Assembly (NCBI GenBank): GCA_963821345.1
Contig: CAWGDM010000001.1
Span: forward strand, 496,001 to 560,000
DNA from: WHSW01 sp963821345
Lineage (GTDB): Bacteria > Actinomycetota > Thermoleophilia > Solirubrobacterales > 70-9
DNA: 64,000 nt
Reading direction: 5' to 3'
Shown here: positions 27,729 to 39,275 of the stretch, one piece after another
How the letters are laid out: every line of letters starts with the position of its first letter
Position numbering within the stretch: position 1 is the stretch's first letter
The notes under the pieces: generated by a model
What the model saw: only the letters and a program-made list of their open reading frames with translations
What the model was told of the DNA's origin: nothing
Database searches by the model: none
Program-made: the position numbers and the translations under genes

Positions 27729-28846
27729 CTAGGCCCGATGCGCCGCCTGCTGGTTGAGGTACTCGCGGATGAAGCCGTCGAGATCGCCGTCGAGGACGCG
27801 GTTCGCGTCGCCGACCTCATGGCCGGTGCGGTGGTCCTTGACCCTGGTCGACGGGTGGAGCGTGTAGCTGCGGATCTGCGATCCCCATTCGGCGGCCTTC
27901 TGCTCGCCGCGCTCGGCGGCCAGCTCCTCGGCGCGCTTGCGCTCCTCCTCCTCCAGCAGCCGTGCCCTCAACATCCGCATCGCGGTCGCCTTGTTCTGGG
28001 TCTGCGAGCGCTCGTTCTGGCACTGGACGACGATCCCGGTCGGCAGGTGGGTGAGCCGGACCGCGGAGTCGGTCTTGTTGACGTGCTGGCCGCCGGCCCC
28101 GGAGGCGCGGTAGGTATCGACGCGGATCTCGTCCTCGTCGAGGTCGACCGAGACCTGGTCGTCGACCAGCGGCGCCACGTCGACCTGGGCGAAGGCCGTG
28201 TGGCGGCGCGACTGGGCGTCAAAGGGCGAGATCCGGACCAGGCGGTGGACGCCGCGCTCGGCGGCGAACAACCCGTAGGCGTTCTCGCCCTTGGCGATCA
28301 AGCTCGCCGACTTGATCCCCGCCTCCTCGCCGGGCGACGCCTCGGCCATCTCGACCTCGAAGCCGCGCCGCTCCGCCCAGCGCAGGTACATCCTCAACAG
28401 CATCTCGGCCCAGTCCTGGGAGTCGGTACCGCCGGCGCCGGCGCGCACCGTGACCACCGCGTCACCGGCGTCGTACTCGCCGCTGAACAGCCGCGCCTCC
28501 TCGAGCTCGGCCAGCCGCGACTCGATCGAGGCGAGCTGCGTGTCGAGCTCGGCCGCGAGCTCGGCGTCCTCGGTCGCCATCTCGGCGAGCTCGTCGAGGT
28601 CGCCGACGTCGCTCTCGAGCGAGCGGAACGTCTGCAGCCGGCGCTGAGCGCGGGCGTGATCGGCCGAGACCGAGGCGGCGCGCTCCTGGTCGTCCCAGAA
28701 GCCGGCGGCCCCCATCTCGCCCTCGAGCTTGGCTACCTCGCGCTTCGAGCCCGGCGGGGTCAAAGGTAGTCCGCGAGCAGGGTCAGCCCGTCGCGGATCT
28801 GGGCGATCCTCGAGCTCACGGCCTCCGTCGAAGGTGCGTCCGCCAT
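27729..28846 (-). CDS. prfB: Peptide chain release factor 2 with programmed frameshift
   Basis: RF2, which recognises UGA and UAA stop codons and releases the peptide from the ribosome. The catalytic GGQ loop is in ASGAGGQHVNKTDSAVR; the codon-recognition region reads RISPFD. The real start is ATG 28846 (MADAPSTEAVSSR), which runs 28 codons to LLADYL then an in-frame UGA at 28762-28760 within CTTTGAC, the classic +1 autoregulatory slip site. After the slip the protein continues DPAGL..., as in other RF2s. A second one-base slip near 28740-28755, not programmed, is needed to reach KREVAKLEGEMGAAGFWDD and is probably a sequence error. Choosing an open frame without the slip gives a false N terminus. 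Confidence 0.93.
28759..28765 (-). promoter_or_regulatory. RF2 programmed +1 frameshift site
   Basis: CTTTGAC on the minus strand after codon 28, preceded by GGACTAC. Sequence and position equal the known prfB recoding signal (CUU UGA C), where low RF2 lets the ribosome slip forward. The usual internal Shine-Dalgarno (AGGGGG) is only weakly present as GCGGAC. Confidence 0.85.
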
Positions 28847-28854
28847 CGCGCATG

Positions 28855-28860
28855 AGGTTA
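28855..28860 (-). promoter_or_regulatory. TAACCT -10-like hexamer before prfB
   Basis: TAACCT on the minus strand, 8 bases before the corrected prfB ATG at 28846. The spacing matches the other leaderless starts and supports that start choice. Confidence 0.4.
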
Positions 28861-28871
28861 TTGGCCCGGCC

Positions 28872-29498
28872 CTATTCGGGCTCAGTGAGCCGCGCGGTGC
28901 GGATCTCTGCCTCGACCTCGTCGCGCGCGACGCAGCCGGCGATGTGGTCGTTGACGATCCCGACCGCCTGCATCAGCGCGTAGGCGGTGGTCGGGCCGAC
29001 GAAGCGAAACCCGCGCCGCTTGAGCTCCTTGGCGAGCGCCTTCGACTCGCCCGTGGTCGCCGCCAGGTCGTCGGCGCCGGCCGGGGCGTGCTGGTCACCG
29101 GGGCGATGCGACCAGGCGATCGCGGCCAGCGACTCACCCGCCCGAGCGAGGGCGAGGGTCGCCCGCGCGTTGGTGATCGCCGCCTCGATCTTCGCCCGGT
29201 TGCGGACGATTCCGGCGTCGCCGAGCAGGCGTTCGACCTCGCGGTCGCCGTAGGCGGCGACCCGCTCGAACTCGAAGCCGTCGAACGCCGCCCGGAAGTT
29301 GTCGCGCTTGCGCAGGATCGTCAGCCACGAGAGCCCGGATTGGAACGCCTCCAGGGTGAGGCGCTCGTAGATCCCGCGGTCGTCGGTCACCGGGCGGCCC
29401 CACTCGTCGTCGTGGTAGGCGACGTAGTCGGGGGCCGACACCCCCCACCAGCAGCGCGGCCGCCCGTCGGGGCCGTCGGCGAGCCCGCCCGCATCCAT
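28872..29498 (-). CDS. tag: DNA-3-methyladenine glycosylase I
   Basis: 208-residue Tag-type glycosylase that excises 3-methyladenine from alkylated DNA. RCWWG near the N terminus and DYVAYHDDEWGRPV with LEAFQSGLSWLTILRKR are diagnostic. Zinc ligands of the family are represented by the early Cys, the YHDDEWG His, and C-terminal residues around NDHIAGCVAR. The HhH region is AGIVRNRAKIEAAITNA, followed by FRFVGPTTAYALMQAVGIVNDH. Start ATG 29498 overlaps the stop of the NTF2-like gene upstream by one base. Confidence 0.93.
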   Translation of the reverse strand: MDAGGLADGPDGRPRCWWGVSAPDYVAYHDDEWGRPVTDDRGIYERLTLEAFQSGLSWLTILRKRDNFRAAFDGFEFERVAAYGDREVERLLGDAGIVRNRAKIEAAITNARATLALARAGESLAAIAWSHRPGDQHAPAGADDLAATTGESKALAKELKRRGFRFVGPTTAYALMQAVGIVNDHIAGCVARDEVEAEIRTARLTEPE

Positions 29499-29881
29499 CA
29501 GGTCCCGATCGCGTCGATCGCCTCGATGATCGAGCCGAAGTCCTGGCGCCAGCGGTAGATGCGGCCGTCGCGGAGCTCGAACAGGATCCCGAACGGCGTC
29601 TCGTCGGCCACCTCGTCGAGATCCTCCTTCCAGCGCCATTGGCGGCGGGCGGCGACCGCGACGTGGTCGTCGGCGACCTCGCGGATCTCGTCGACCACGA
29701 CCCGCGAGACGAGGTGGCCGTCGTCGGTCGGCTTCGCCCAGCCGACCACCGCGTCGATGCCCTCGAAGGTGCCCTTGTCGCCGATCGCGACGATCTCCGG
29801 GTGAAGCTCGGCGGCGATCGCCTCGCGGTCGCGTTCTCGCAGCGCCGCGAGCAGGCGACGAACGGTCTCGGCCCCGCTCAC
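29498..29881 (-). CDS. NTF2/SnoaL-like small protein
   Basis: 127 residues of NTF2-like fold: GAETVRRLLAALRERDREAIAAELHPEIVAIGDKGTFEGIDAVVGW, then HVAVAARRQWRWKE, and FELRDGRIYRWRQDFG. Such domains often bind small hydrophobic ligands; no function is inferable. GTG 29881 overlaps the stop of the secreted protein upstream (GTGA), and its own stop overlaps tag, making a tight secA-secreted protein-NTF2-tag transcription unit. Confidence 0.7.
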   Translation of the reverse strand: MSGAETVRRLLAALRERDREAIAAELHPEIVAIGDKGTFEGIDAVVGWAKPTDDGHLVSRVVVDEIREVADDHVAVAARRQWRWKEDLDEVADETPFGILFELRDGRIYRWRQDFGSIIEAIDAIGT

Positions 29882-30920
29882 GTCGGCAGCTGGATCGTGA
29901 CCTTTTCGCTGACCGAGTCGCCGGCCTTGTCGGTGAGCTCGATCGCTACGGCGGCCCTGCCGGCCCTCGCGGCAGCCGCGACCGGGGTCCTGATCTTCTC
30001 GGTGCCAACGCCGGCCTTCGCCTTGCGCACCGGGCCGACGCGGTCGCCGCCCTGCTGCAAGGACACCTTCATCCTCAGCGGCTCGGCCGCCTTGACCTTG
30101 ATCGAGAGCTCGCGCTCGCCGCCCTTCTTCGCGACCTTCACCTTCTCGATCGACCCCGCGACGATCCCGGCTCCGAGCGGCTTTTCGTTGCCGGTCAGCT
30201 CGTATGCGCCCCAGGGCGGGTTCGCGTTCACGATCCGGCCCGGCTCGCAGGTCGCGAGGAAGCTCGCAAAGCGCGTCGTCGGGCTCTCGGTGATCACCCG
30301 GTAGGCGCCCGCCGGGACCCCGGTCCAGATGATCCCGCCATCGCCGGAGGTGGCCGTCTTCGACTTGTCGGGGATCACGCTGTCGTTGAAGTAGATCGGT
30401 CCGGGCAGCGCGGGCTTGCCATACGCCGTCGCGCCGGGGACCCCGTGCGGAGTCCGGGCGCGGAAGGTGTCGAAGTCGACCCCACGCACGTTGCGGGCCG
30501 AGGCGGTGGTCACGATCACGCACTGCTCGGGACGACCGTCCGGGCCGAGTGGCAGCCCCAGCAACACGGCGAGGCCGTTGTATTCCGCATCGCCCGGGGT
30601 CTGGAAGTTGGCGTTTTCGATCGGCTCGCCGCGGGTGTGGAACGTCTGCAGGTCGATCTGGTGGTAGCCGGCGGGGGGCTCGATGTACGGGGTCACGGTG
30701 GTGTCGTCGGGGACGCTGAGCGTGTAGTCGCCCTTCGCGTCGGCGATCGCCGAGACGCCCGGCAGCTCACGGACGCGGATCGTCGCGCCCGCCAGCCCAA
30801 CCTCGCTGTGGTTGAAGGCGTAGGCGCGGCCGGAGATCGTCACCGTCGGTTTCGCCGAGGCCGCCGGCCCGGCCGGGGCGACGGCGGCCAGGATCGCGGC
30901 CGCTACGAGCGCCAGGCCGC

Positions 30921-30936
<16 letters not shown>
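29878..30936 (-). CDS. Secreted protein with carboxypeptidase-regulatory-like beta domain
   Basis: 352 residues. The signal peptide (LGGLALVAAAILAAVAPAGPAAS) is followed by a transthyretin-like/carboxypeptidase regulatory domain (about 30-110: VTISGRAYAFNHSEVGLAGATIRVRELPG, AIADAKGDYTLSVPDD), a middle region with FNDSVIPDKSKTATSGDGG resembling a second such domain with TGVPAGAYRVI, and a C-terminal beta region rich in Lys/Val. No catalytic residues. Start GTG 30936 lies inside the last codons of secA, 16 bases overlapped. Probably an exported structural or adhesive protein. Confidence 0.6.
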
Positions 30937-33775
<2,839 letters not shown>

Positions 33776-33784
33776 GAACGACTG

Positions 33785-33790
33785 AGCGTA
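33785..33790 (-). promoter_or_regulatory. TACGCT -10-like hexamer before secA
   Basis: TACGCT on the minus strand, 9 bases upstream of the secA ATG at 33775, with no Shine-Dalgarno sequence. Confidence 0.4.
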
Positions 33791-33811
33791 GCGGTCCGGA
33801 CCGTGGGGTTC

Positions 33812-34159
33812 CTAGGCCGGCCGGCCGCGCCAGCGAGCCACGGCGCGGCGGCTTCTGGCGCGCCCGCGGCGCTTCTCGCGATGGCGCTTGACCTGTCGGC
33901 GAATGTCCTCGGCGAGCTCGTGGATCGAGTGCACCATCTCCGGCGACGCCTCGCGGGCGCGCAGGGTCACGCCCTTCAGGTACAGGGTCGCCTCGGCGAC
34001 GCAGCGGTCGGTGATCGAGGGGTTGCGCTCCTCGTAGAGCTCGACCTCGAGTCGCGCCAGCTCAGAGACCTGGCGGCTGGTGCGGGCGAAGCGCTTGGAG
34101 ACGTGTTCGCGAAGCTCCTCGGTCACCTCGAAGTTACGACCCCTGACCTCGATTCGCAC
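33812..34159 (-). CDS. Ribosome hibernation-promoting factor (short form)
   Basis: 115-residue HPF/YfiA-type protein that binds the 30S decoding region during stationary phase or stress. The fold pattern is IEVRGRNFEVTEELREHVSKRFARTS, LEVELYEERNP, VAEATLYLKGVTLRA, and MVHSIHELAEDIRRQVKRHREKRRGR. It lacks the C-terminal dimerisation domain of long HPF, and ends in a highly basic tail. Start GTG 34159 has a perfect GGAAGGAGA ribosome site. Its place upstream of secA is conserved in actinobacteria. Confidence 0.88.
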   Translation of the reverse strand: MRIEVRGRNFEVTEELREHVSKRFARTSRQVSELARLEVELYEERNPSITDRCVAEATLYLKGVTLRAREASPEMVHSIHELAEDIRRQVKRHREKRRGRARSRRAVARWRGRPA

Positions 34160-34212
34160 GGCTGTCTCCTTCCGTCGCTGAGCGATCGATTTTACGCCTC
34201 CGGGCGTCCCGG

Positions 34213-34842
34213 TCAAAGCGCGCGGGCGAACACCGCAGCGCGAATCGCACCCGCCCCGCCGAGCCGCAGCGCCGCCGCCGCGGCGGCGAGCGTGGCGCCG
34301 GTGGTGAGCACGTCGTCGACCAGCAGAACCGCCGGGGGCGCCGGACCGGCCGGCCGGATCCGCGGCGGGGCCGCAAGGCGCTCGCGGCGCGGGCGGCCGA
34401 CCTGGCGCGGACCGTCGGCGCGCCGCAGCGCCGCGGCCACCGGCGCGTCGAGCTCGGTGGCGAGCGCCGCCGCGATCAGTGCCGCCGGGTCGAAGCCGCG
34501 CCGCCGGCGGCGGGCGGGCGCCGGCGGCACCGCGACCACCACCTCGGCCGCCGGGCCCGGATCGAGTCGCGCGGCGAGCGCGGCGGCGAGGACCGCGGCG
34601 AGCTGCAGCCGCGAGCGGAACTTGAGCGCCGCGACCAGCTCGCGGCCGACGCCGTCGTAGCCGATCGCCCAGCTGACGTCGGCGATCCCGGCGAGCGGCG
34701 CAGACCCGCCGCGCCCGCGGTCGAGCGCCGCGGCGCAGCCCCGGCAGATCGGCTCGCCCACCGCGCAGGGCGCGGCGCAGGCCCCGCACAGGGGCGGGGC
34801 CAACAGGGCGGCGGCGAGCCGCGTGACCTCGAACGCGCACAC
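34213..34842 (-). CDS. ComF family phosphoribosyltransferase-like protein
   Basis: 209 residues. An N-terminal double zinc finger (CGACAAPC and CRGC) is followed by a type I PRTase fold with the PRPP-binding motif VLLVDDVLTTGATL near residue 170. In naturally transformable bacteria ComFC aids DNA uptake; in others the role is unclear. RRRRRGFDPAALIAAALA is the usual flexible-loop segment RxxRGFNQA. It is upstream of hpf and secA, the standard actinobacterial order. The GTG start has no clear ribosome site. Confidence 0.85.
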   Translation of the reverse strand: MCAFEVTRLAAALLAPPLCGACAAPCAVGEPICRGCAAALDRGRGGSAPLAGIADVSWAIGYDGVGRELVAALKFRSRLQLAAVLAAALAARLDPGPAAEVVVAVPPAPARRRRRGFDPAALIAAALATELDAPVAAALRRADGPRQVGRPRRERLAAPPRIRPAGPAPPAVLLVDDVLTTGATLAAAAAALRLGGAGAIRAAVFARAL

Positions 34843-34908
34843 GAGCCGATGCTGGCCGCCCCGGACGCGCGGCTCGCGCGCGCTCGGCGACGAATGCGTG
34901 TCAGATGA

Positions 34909-35943
34909 TCAATCGAAAATCGCCCGCTCAACCTCGTCCAAATCGGCATCGCAGCCGATCACCGCGGGCGCCTTGGCGAGCGCCGTGTCGGGGTCCTTGA
35001 GCCCGTGGCCCGTGAGCACGCAGACCACCGTCGACGGCGGCGGGGCGCCGTCGGCGACCGGCAGTCCGTGGGCGAGCAGCCCGGCCACCGACGCCGCCGA
35101 GGCCGGCTCGCAGAACACTCCCTCGCGGGTGGCGAGCAGGTGGTAGGCGTCGAGGATCTGGTCGTCGGAGACCGCCTCGACCCGGCCGCGCGAGCTCGTG
35201 AACGCGGCCATCGCCTCCTCCCAGCGCGCCGGGTTGCCGATCCGGATCGCTGAGGCGATCGTCTCGGGCTCGGCGACCGGGGCGCCGTGGACCAGGGGCG
35301 CCGCGCCCTCGGCCTGGAACCCGTACAGGATCGGGGCGGCGCCGAGCTCGGAGAAGCCCCGCTGCCAGGCGGTCACGTTGCCGGCGTTGCCGACCGGGAT
35401 CGCGAGCGCGTCCGGCGGCTCGCCGAGCTCCTCGCAGACCTCGAACGCGGCCGTCTTCTGGCCCTCGATCCGGTAGGGGTTGACCGAGTTGACGAGCTCG
35501 ACCGGGTGGGTGTCGGCGAGCGTGCGGACGATCTCCAGCGCCTGGTCGAAGTTGCCCCGCAGGGCGATCACCCGCGCCCCGTGCATGAGCGCCTGGGCGA
35601 GCTTGCCGATCGCGATCTTGCCCTCCGGCACGATCACCGCCCCGCGCAGGCCGGCACGGGCCGCGTAGGCGGCGGCGCTCGCCGCGGTGTTGCCGGTCGA
35701 GGCGCAGATCACCGCCTCGGCTCCGGCGCCGACAGCGCGCGAGACGGCGACGGTCATGCCGCGGTCCTTGAAGCTCCCGGTCGGGTTGGCGCCCTCGAGC
35801 TTCAGCAGCACTCGCGCGCCGACGCGCTCGGAGATCACCGGCGCCTCGACCAGAGGCGTCGAGCCCTCGTTCAGGGTGACCACCGGGTCGCCGGCCTCGA
35901 GCGGCAGCCGGTCGCGGTAGCGCTCGATCACCCCCGGCGGCAC
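34909..35943 (-). CDS. thrC: Threonine synthase
   Basis: 344-residue PLP enzyme that converts O-phosphohomoserine to threonine. The PLP lysine is in GSFKDRGMTVA; the phosphate-binding loop is PVGNAGNVTA; STGNTAASAAAYAARAG is the substrate loop. VIERYRDRLPL is the typical N terminus of actinobacterial ThrC, which supports the GTG start at 35943. It is last in the operon lysA-hom-thrC. An 18-bp palindrome covers the hom-thrC junction up to the first base of this start codon. Confidence 0.95.
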   Translation of the reverse strand: MPPGVIERYRDRLPLEAGDPVVTLNEGSTPLVEAPVISERVGARVLLKLEGANPTGSFKDRGMTVAVSRAVGAGAEAVICASTGNTAASAAAYAARAGLRGAVIVPEGKIAIGKLAQALMHGARVIALRGNFDQALEIVRTLADTHPVELVNSVNPYRIEGQKTAAFEVCEELGEPPDALAIPVGNAGNVTAWQRGFSELGAAPILYGFQAEGAAPLVHGAPVAEPETIASAIRIGNPARWEEAMAAFTSSRGRVEAVSDDQILDAYHLLATREGVFCEPASAASVAGLLAHGLPVADGAPPPSTVVCVLTGHGLKDPDTALAKAPAVIGCDADLDEVERAIFD

Positions 35944-35960
35944 TAGTGGGGCCCCACTAG
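35943..35960. promoter_or_regulatory. Perfect 18-bp palindrome at the hom-thrC junction
   Basis: CTAGTGGGGCCCCACTAG, with no mismatch. It contains the hom stop codon and ends at the first base of the thrC GTG, filling the whole 13-base gap. As RNA it can fold as a 7-bp hairpin with a GGCC loop, placed where the thrC ribosome site should be. Confidence 0.6.
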
Positions 35961-37180
35961 GAGAACACTTCCTCGACCACCCGGATCGCGCGCGGGGCGG
36001 CGCGCAGGAAGTCGAGCTCGCCGATCTCGCCGAGGGCCGCGTAGAAGACGCTCTCGGGCGCCACGTGCAGGACCATGACCAGCCGCGCGTCGTCGCCGAG
36101 CCCGCGCTGGACGACGCTCTGCACCGAGATCCCGTTGCGGCCGAGGATCTCGGCGATCGACGCCAGGACGAGGGGCCGGTCGGCGACCTCGAGGTGCAGG
36201 TAGAACGACGAGCTGACCTCGCGGATCACCTCGAGACGCTCGCCCGGGCGGTCGACCGGGGCGTCGCCGGAGAGGATCGAGACCAGGTCGCCGAGCACCG
36301 CGGTCGCGGTCTGCGCGCCGCCCGCGCCCGGCCCCGACATCGTGATCTCGGTGATCGAGGGGGCCTCGACCATGACCGCGTTGAACGGTCCCTCGACCGG
36401 GGCCAGCGGGTGGTCGGCGTTCAAGAAGCAGGGGAAGACGCGAACGCTGATCCCCTCGCCGAGCCGCTCCGCAACCCCGAGCAGCTTCAGCGACAGGCCG
36501 AGCTCCGAGGCGTAGGCGAGGTCATCGGGCTGGATCTCGGTGATCCCCTCGTAGGTGACGTCGTCGAGGCTGACCGGGGTGTCGAACGCCAGGCGGGCCA
36601 GGATCGCCATCTTCGCCGCCGCGTCCGCGCCGCCGACGTCCTCGGTCGGGTCGGCCTCGGCGTAGCCGAGCTCCTGGGCGCGGGCCAGGGTCTCGCCGTA
36701 GCCGGCCCCGGTCGACGCCATCTCGGAGAGGATGAAGTTGGTCGTCCCGTTGACGATCCCGAACACCTTCTCGATCCGGGTCGCCGCCAGGCTCTCCTGG
36801 ATTACCCTGATCACCGGGACGACCCCGGCGACCGCGGCCTCGAACCGCAGCTGGACCCCGGCGGCCGTCGCGGCCTCGAACAGCTCGTCGCCGTGGCGGG
36901 CGATCAGCTGCTTGTTGGCGGTGATCACGTGGCGGCCGCGCTGCAGCGCGCGCAGCACGTAGTCGCGGGCCGGGTCGGTGCCGCCGATCAGCTCGACGAC
37001 GATCTCCGAGTCGGCCAGGATCTGCTCGAAGTCGCCCTCGGACCGGCGCAGGACGCCGGCGAGCTCGGGGCGCCGGCCGCTGATCGCCTCGACCTGGAAG
37101 GCGCGGTCGGCGAGCTGGTCGGCGAACGCCGCGCCCACGGTGCCCCGACCCAACAGACCTATCCGCGCCGGTTCAGACAT
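35957..37180 (-). CDS. Homoserine dehydrogenase
   Basis: 407 residues; NAD(P)H-dependent reduction of aspartate semialdehyde to homoserine, branch point to threonine and methionine. The nucleotide motif is GLLGRGTVGAAF; catalytic region VFGIVNGTTNFIL and ELGYAEADPTEDVGGADAAAKMAILARLAF; a C-terminal ACT domain (about 330-400: FYLHLEVADRPLVLASIAEILG) gives feedback control by threonine. Start ATG 37180 overlaps the lysA end by 8 bases. Confidence 0.95.
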   Translation of the reverse strand: MSEPARIGLLGRGTVGAAFADQLADRAFQVEAISGRRPELAGVLRRSEGDFEQILADSEIVVELIGGTDPARDYVLRALQRGRHVITANKQLIARHGDELFEAATAAGVQLRFEAAVAGVVPVIRVIQESLAATRIEKVFGIVNGTTNFILSEMASTGAGYGETLARAQELGYAEADPTEDVGGADAAAKMAILARLAFDTPVSLDDVTYEGITEIQPDDLAYASELGLSLKLLGVAERLGEGISVRVFPCFLNADHPLAPVEGPFNAVMVEAPSITEITMSGPGAGGAQTATAVLGDLVSILSGDAPVDRPGERLEVIREVSSSFYLHLEVADRPLVLASIAEILGRNGISVQSVVQRGLGDDARLVMVLHVAPESVFYAALGEIGELDFLRAAPRAIRVVEEVFS

Positions 37181-38481
37181 CGCGCGCCATCAGGTCGTCG
37201 TAGGTTTCGCGGCGGACGGCGAGCCGGGCGTCCCCGCCGGAGCAAAGGATCACCGGCGGCCGCGGCACGCCGTTGTAGTTGTTGGCCATCGCGTACCCGT
37301 AGGCGCCGGTGGCCGGGGTGACGAGCACGTCGCCGACCCGCGGCTCGGCCAGCCTCGCGTCGCGGACCAGCATGTCGGAGGACTCGCAGTGCATGCCGGC
37401 GATCGTCACCGTGGTCTGCGCCGGCTCGCCGGCGCGGTCGGCGACCAGGGCCTCGTAGCGCGCCCCGTAGAGCATCGGCCGCAGGTTGTCCGACATGCCG
37501 CCGTCGACCGCGACGTAGGTGCGCACCCCGGGGATCTCCTTCACGGTCCCGACCGTGTAGGCCGTCACCCCCGCGTTGCCGACCAGCGAGCGTCCCGGCT
37601 CGACCACGATCCGCGGCAGCGGATCGAACACTCGGCGCACGCCGCCCACCTTGACCTCCGCATACTGGTCGATCGACGGCGGCCGGTCGGTCGTCGGTGT
37701 AGGCGATCCCGAGCCCGCCGCCGACGTTGACCAGCCGACACCAGGCCGGGTCGGCGAGCTCGGCGAGCGCCTCGATCGCCTGCACGTAGGGCTCGAGCTC
37801 GAAGATCTGCGAACCGATGTGGGCGTGCAGTCCGACCAGCTCGAGCGCCCCGCCGCCGAGCGCCGCCTCGACCGCCGCCGCCGCCAGCCCGTCGTCGAGC
37901 CCGAGCCCGAACTTCGAGTCCAGCTGGCCCGTCTGGACGTGGCTGTGCGTGTCCGCCTTCACCCCCGGGGTGACCCGGATCAGGATCCGCTGGCGCCGCC
38001 CGGCCGCAGCGCAGATTGCGTCGAGGCGGGCGATCTCGGCGAGCGAGTCGCAGATCACGTGGCCGACCTGCGACTCGACCGCGAGCCGCAGCTCGGCGTC
38101 GCTCTTGTTGTTGCCGTGCATGTGGATCCGCGCCGGGTCGAAGCCGGCCCGCAGCGCGATCGTCAGCTCGCCGCCGGAGGCGACGTCGATCGACAGCCCC
38201 TCGGCCTCGACCAAGGCGCAGATCGCGGTGATCGGCGCCGCCTTGCTGGCGTAGACGACCTCGAAGTCCCCGGTGCGCGAGCCGAAGGCCGATAGGTACG
38301 CGCGGGCGCGCGAGCGGATGTCGTCGGTTGCGTAGATATAGGCGGGGGTGCCGAACTCGCGCGCCAGTTCGACCACGTCGCAGCCGCCCACCTCGAGCCG
38401 GCCGGCGTCGTTGACGCGGCTACCGGTCGGGTAGACGGCGGATCCCGCGATCGGGTCGCTCTGTAACACCGTGTTGGCCAT
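37173..38481 (-). CDS. lysA: Diaminopimelate decarboxylase, frameshifted
   Basis: PLP-dependent, alanine-racemase-fold enzyme that makes lysine from meso-diaminopimelate. The PLP lysine is in VVYASKAAP; HGNNKSDAEL and GLHAHIGSQIFE are family hallmarks; the C-terminal active-site Cys is in GMHCESSDML, with GAYGYAMANNYNG near the end. The frame slips near 37685; removing one base yields TDDRPPPSIDQYAEV. Start ATG 38481. It leads the lysA-hom-thrC operon, linking the two arms of aspartate-family synthesis. Confidence 0.94.
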
Positions 38482-38525
38482 CGGAGCTGCGGATTGTGAC
38501 GGGGTCCGCGAGGATCCGGCCCACG

Positions 38526-39260
38526 ATGGCAAGGCGCTGGTTACCGGCCCCCAGGGCCCCGAGCGAGACCGGCACGGCCGAGGGCCGGCCCTACCTTCTG
38601 TGGACGCCCGACTCGCCGCCGCCGTGGCCGGGGATGGTGATCGTCCACGGCGCCGGCTCGGCGAAGGAAAACCACGCCGACTTCGGCCGTGCATGCGCCG
38701 CCTCGGGATGGGCCGCGCTCGCCTACGACCAGCGCGGCCACGGCGCTTCTGACGACGAGATGACCCCGGAGGCGCTCGCCGATGTCGGCCGCATCGCCCG
38801 CGCGCTGGCCGGGCGCGACGGCGTCGACCCGCAGCGGGTCTGCGTCCGCGGCTCCAGCCTTGGGGGCACGATCGCGATCCACGGGGCTGCGACCTCGGCG
38901 GCGATCGCCGGGGTGATTGCGATCTGCCCCGCCGGCGAGCAGCACCTGGCCCGCGGCCTGCGCGACGGCTCGCTCGAGTTCCGGGCCGGCGAGCGCGCCC
39001 GCGCCGACCTCGGCGCCTGGCTTGCCGAGCACGACCTGCGCGACGCGGTCGAGCTGCTCGGCCGCAAGCCGCTGATCCTGATCCACGCGGCCGGCGACGA
39101 GCGAATCCCGAGCGACTTCTCCGAGGAGCTCTACGCCCGCGCCGCCGAGCCGCGCAAGCTGATCATCCTCCCGGGCGGGCACCATCGCTCGGCCCAGCAC
39201 GACTCCGAGCTACAGGGCATCGCCCTGCGCTGGCTCACGCGGCAGCTCGACTCGGCCTAG
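38526..39260 (+). CDS. Alpha/beta hydrolase (dienelactone hydrolase-like)
   Basis: 244-residue serine hydrolase. Oxyanion region VIVHGAGSAKENH, nucleophile elbow RGSSLGG near residue 117, acidic residue in AAGDERIPSDF, and His in PGGHHRSAQHD form a full triad. It resembles prolyl-oligopeptidase/dienelactone-hydrolase-like esterases. An upstream in-frame GTG at 38496 is possible, but ATG 38526 starts where similarity begins. It is divergent from lysA and convergent with the M23 peptidase. Substrate unknown. Confidence 0.82.
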   Translation: MARRWLPAPRAPSETGTAEGRPYLLWTPDSPPPWPGMVIVHGAGSAKENHADFGRACAASGWAALAYDQRGHGASDDEMTPEALADVGRIARALAGRDGVDPQRVCVRGSSLGGTIAIHGAATSAAIAGVIAICPAGEQHLARGLRDGSLEFRAGERARADLGAWLAEHDLRDAVELLGRKPLILIHAAGDERIPSDFSEELYARAAEPRKLIILPGGHHRSAQHDSELQGIALRWLTRQLDSA

Positions 39261-39275
39261 GCAGCTTGATCCGCG

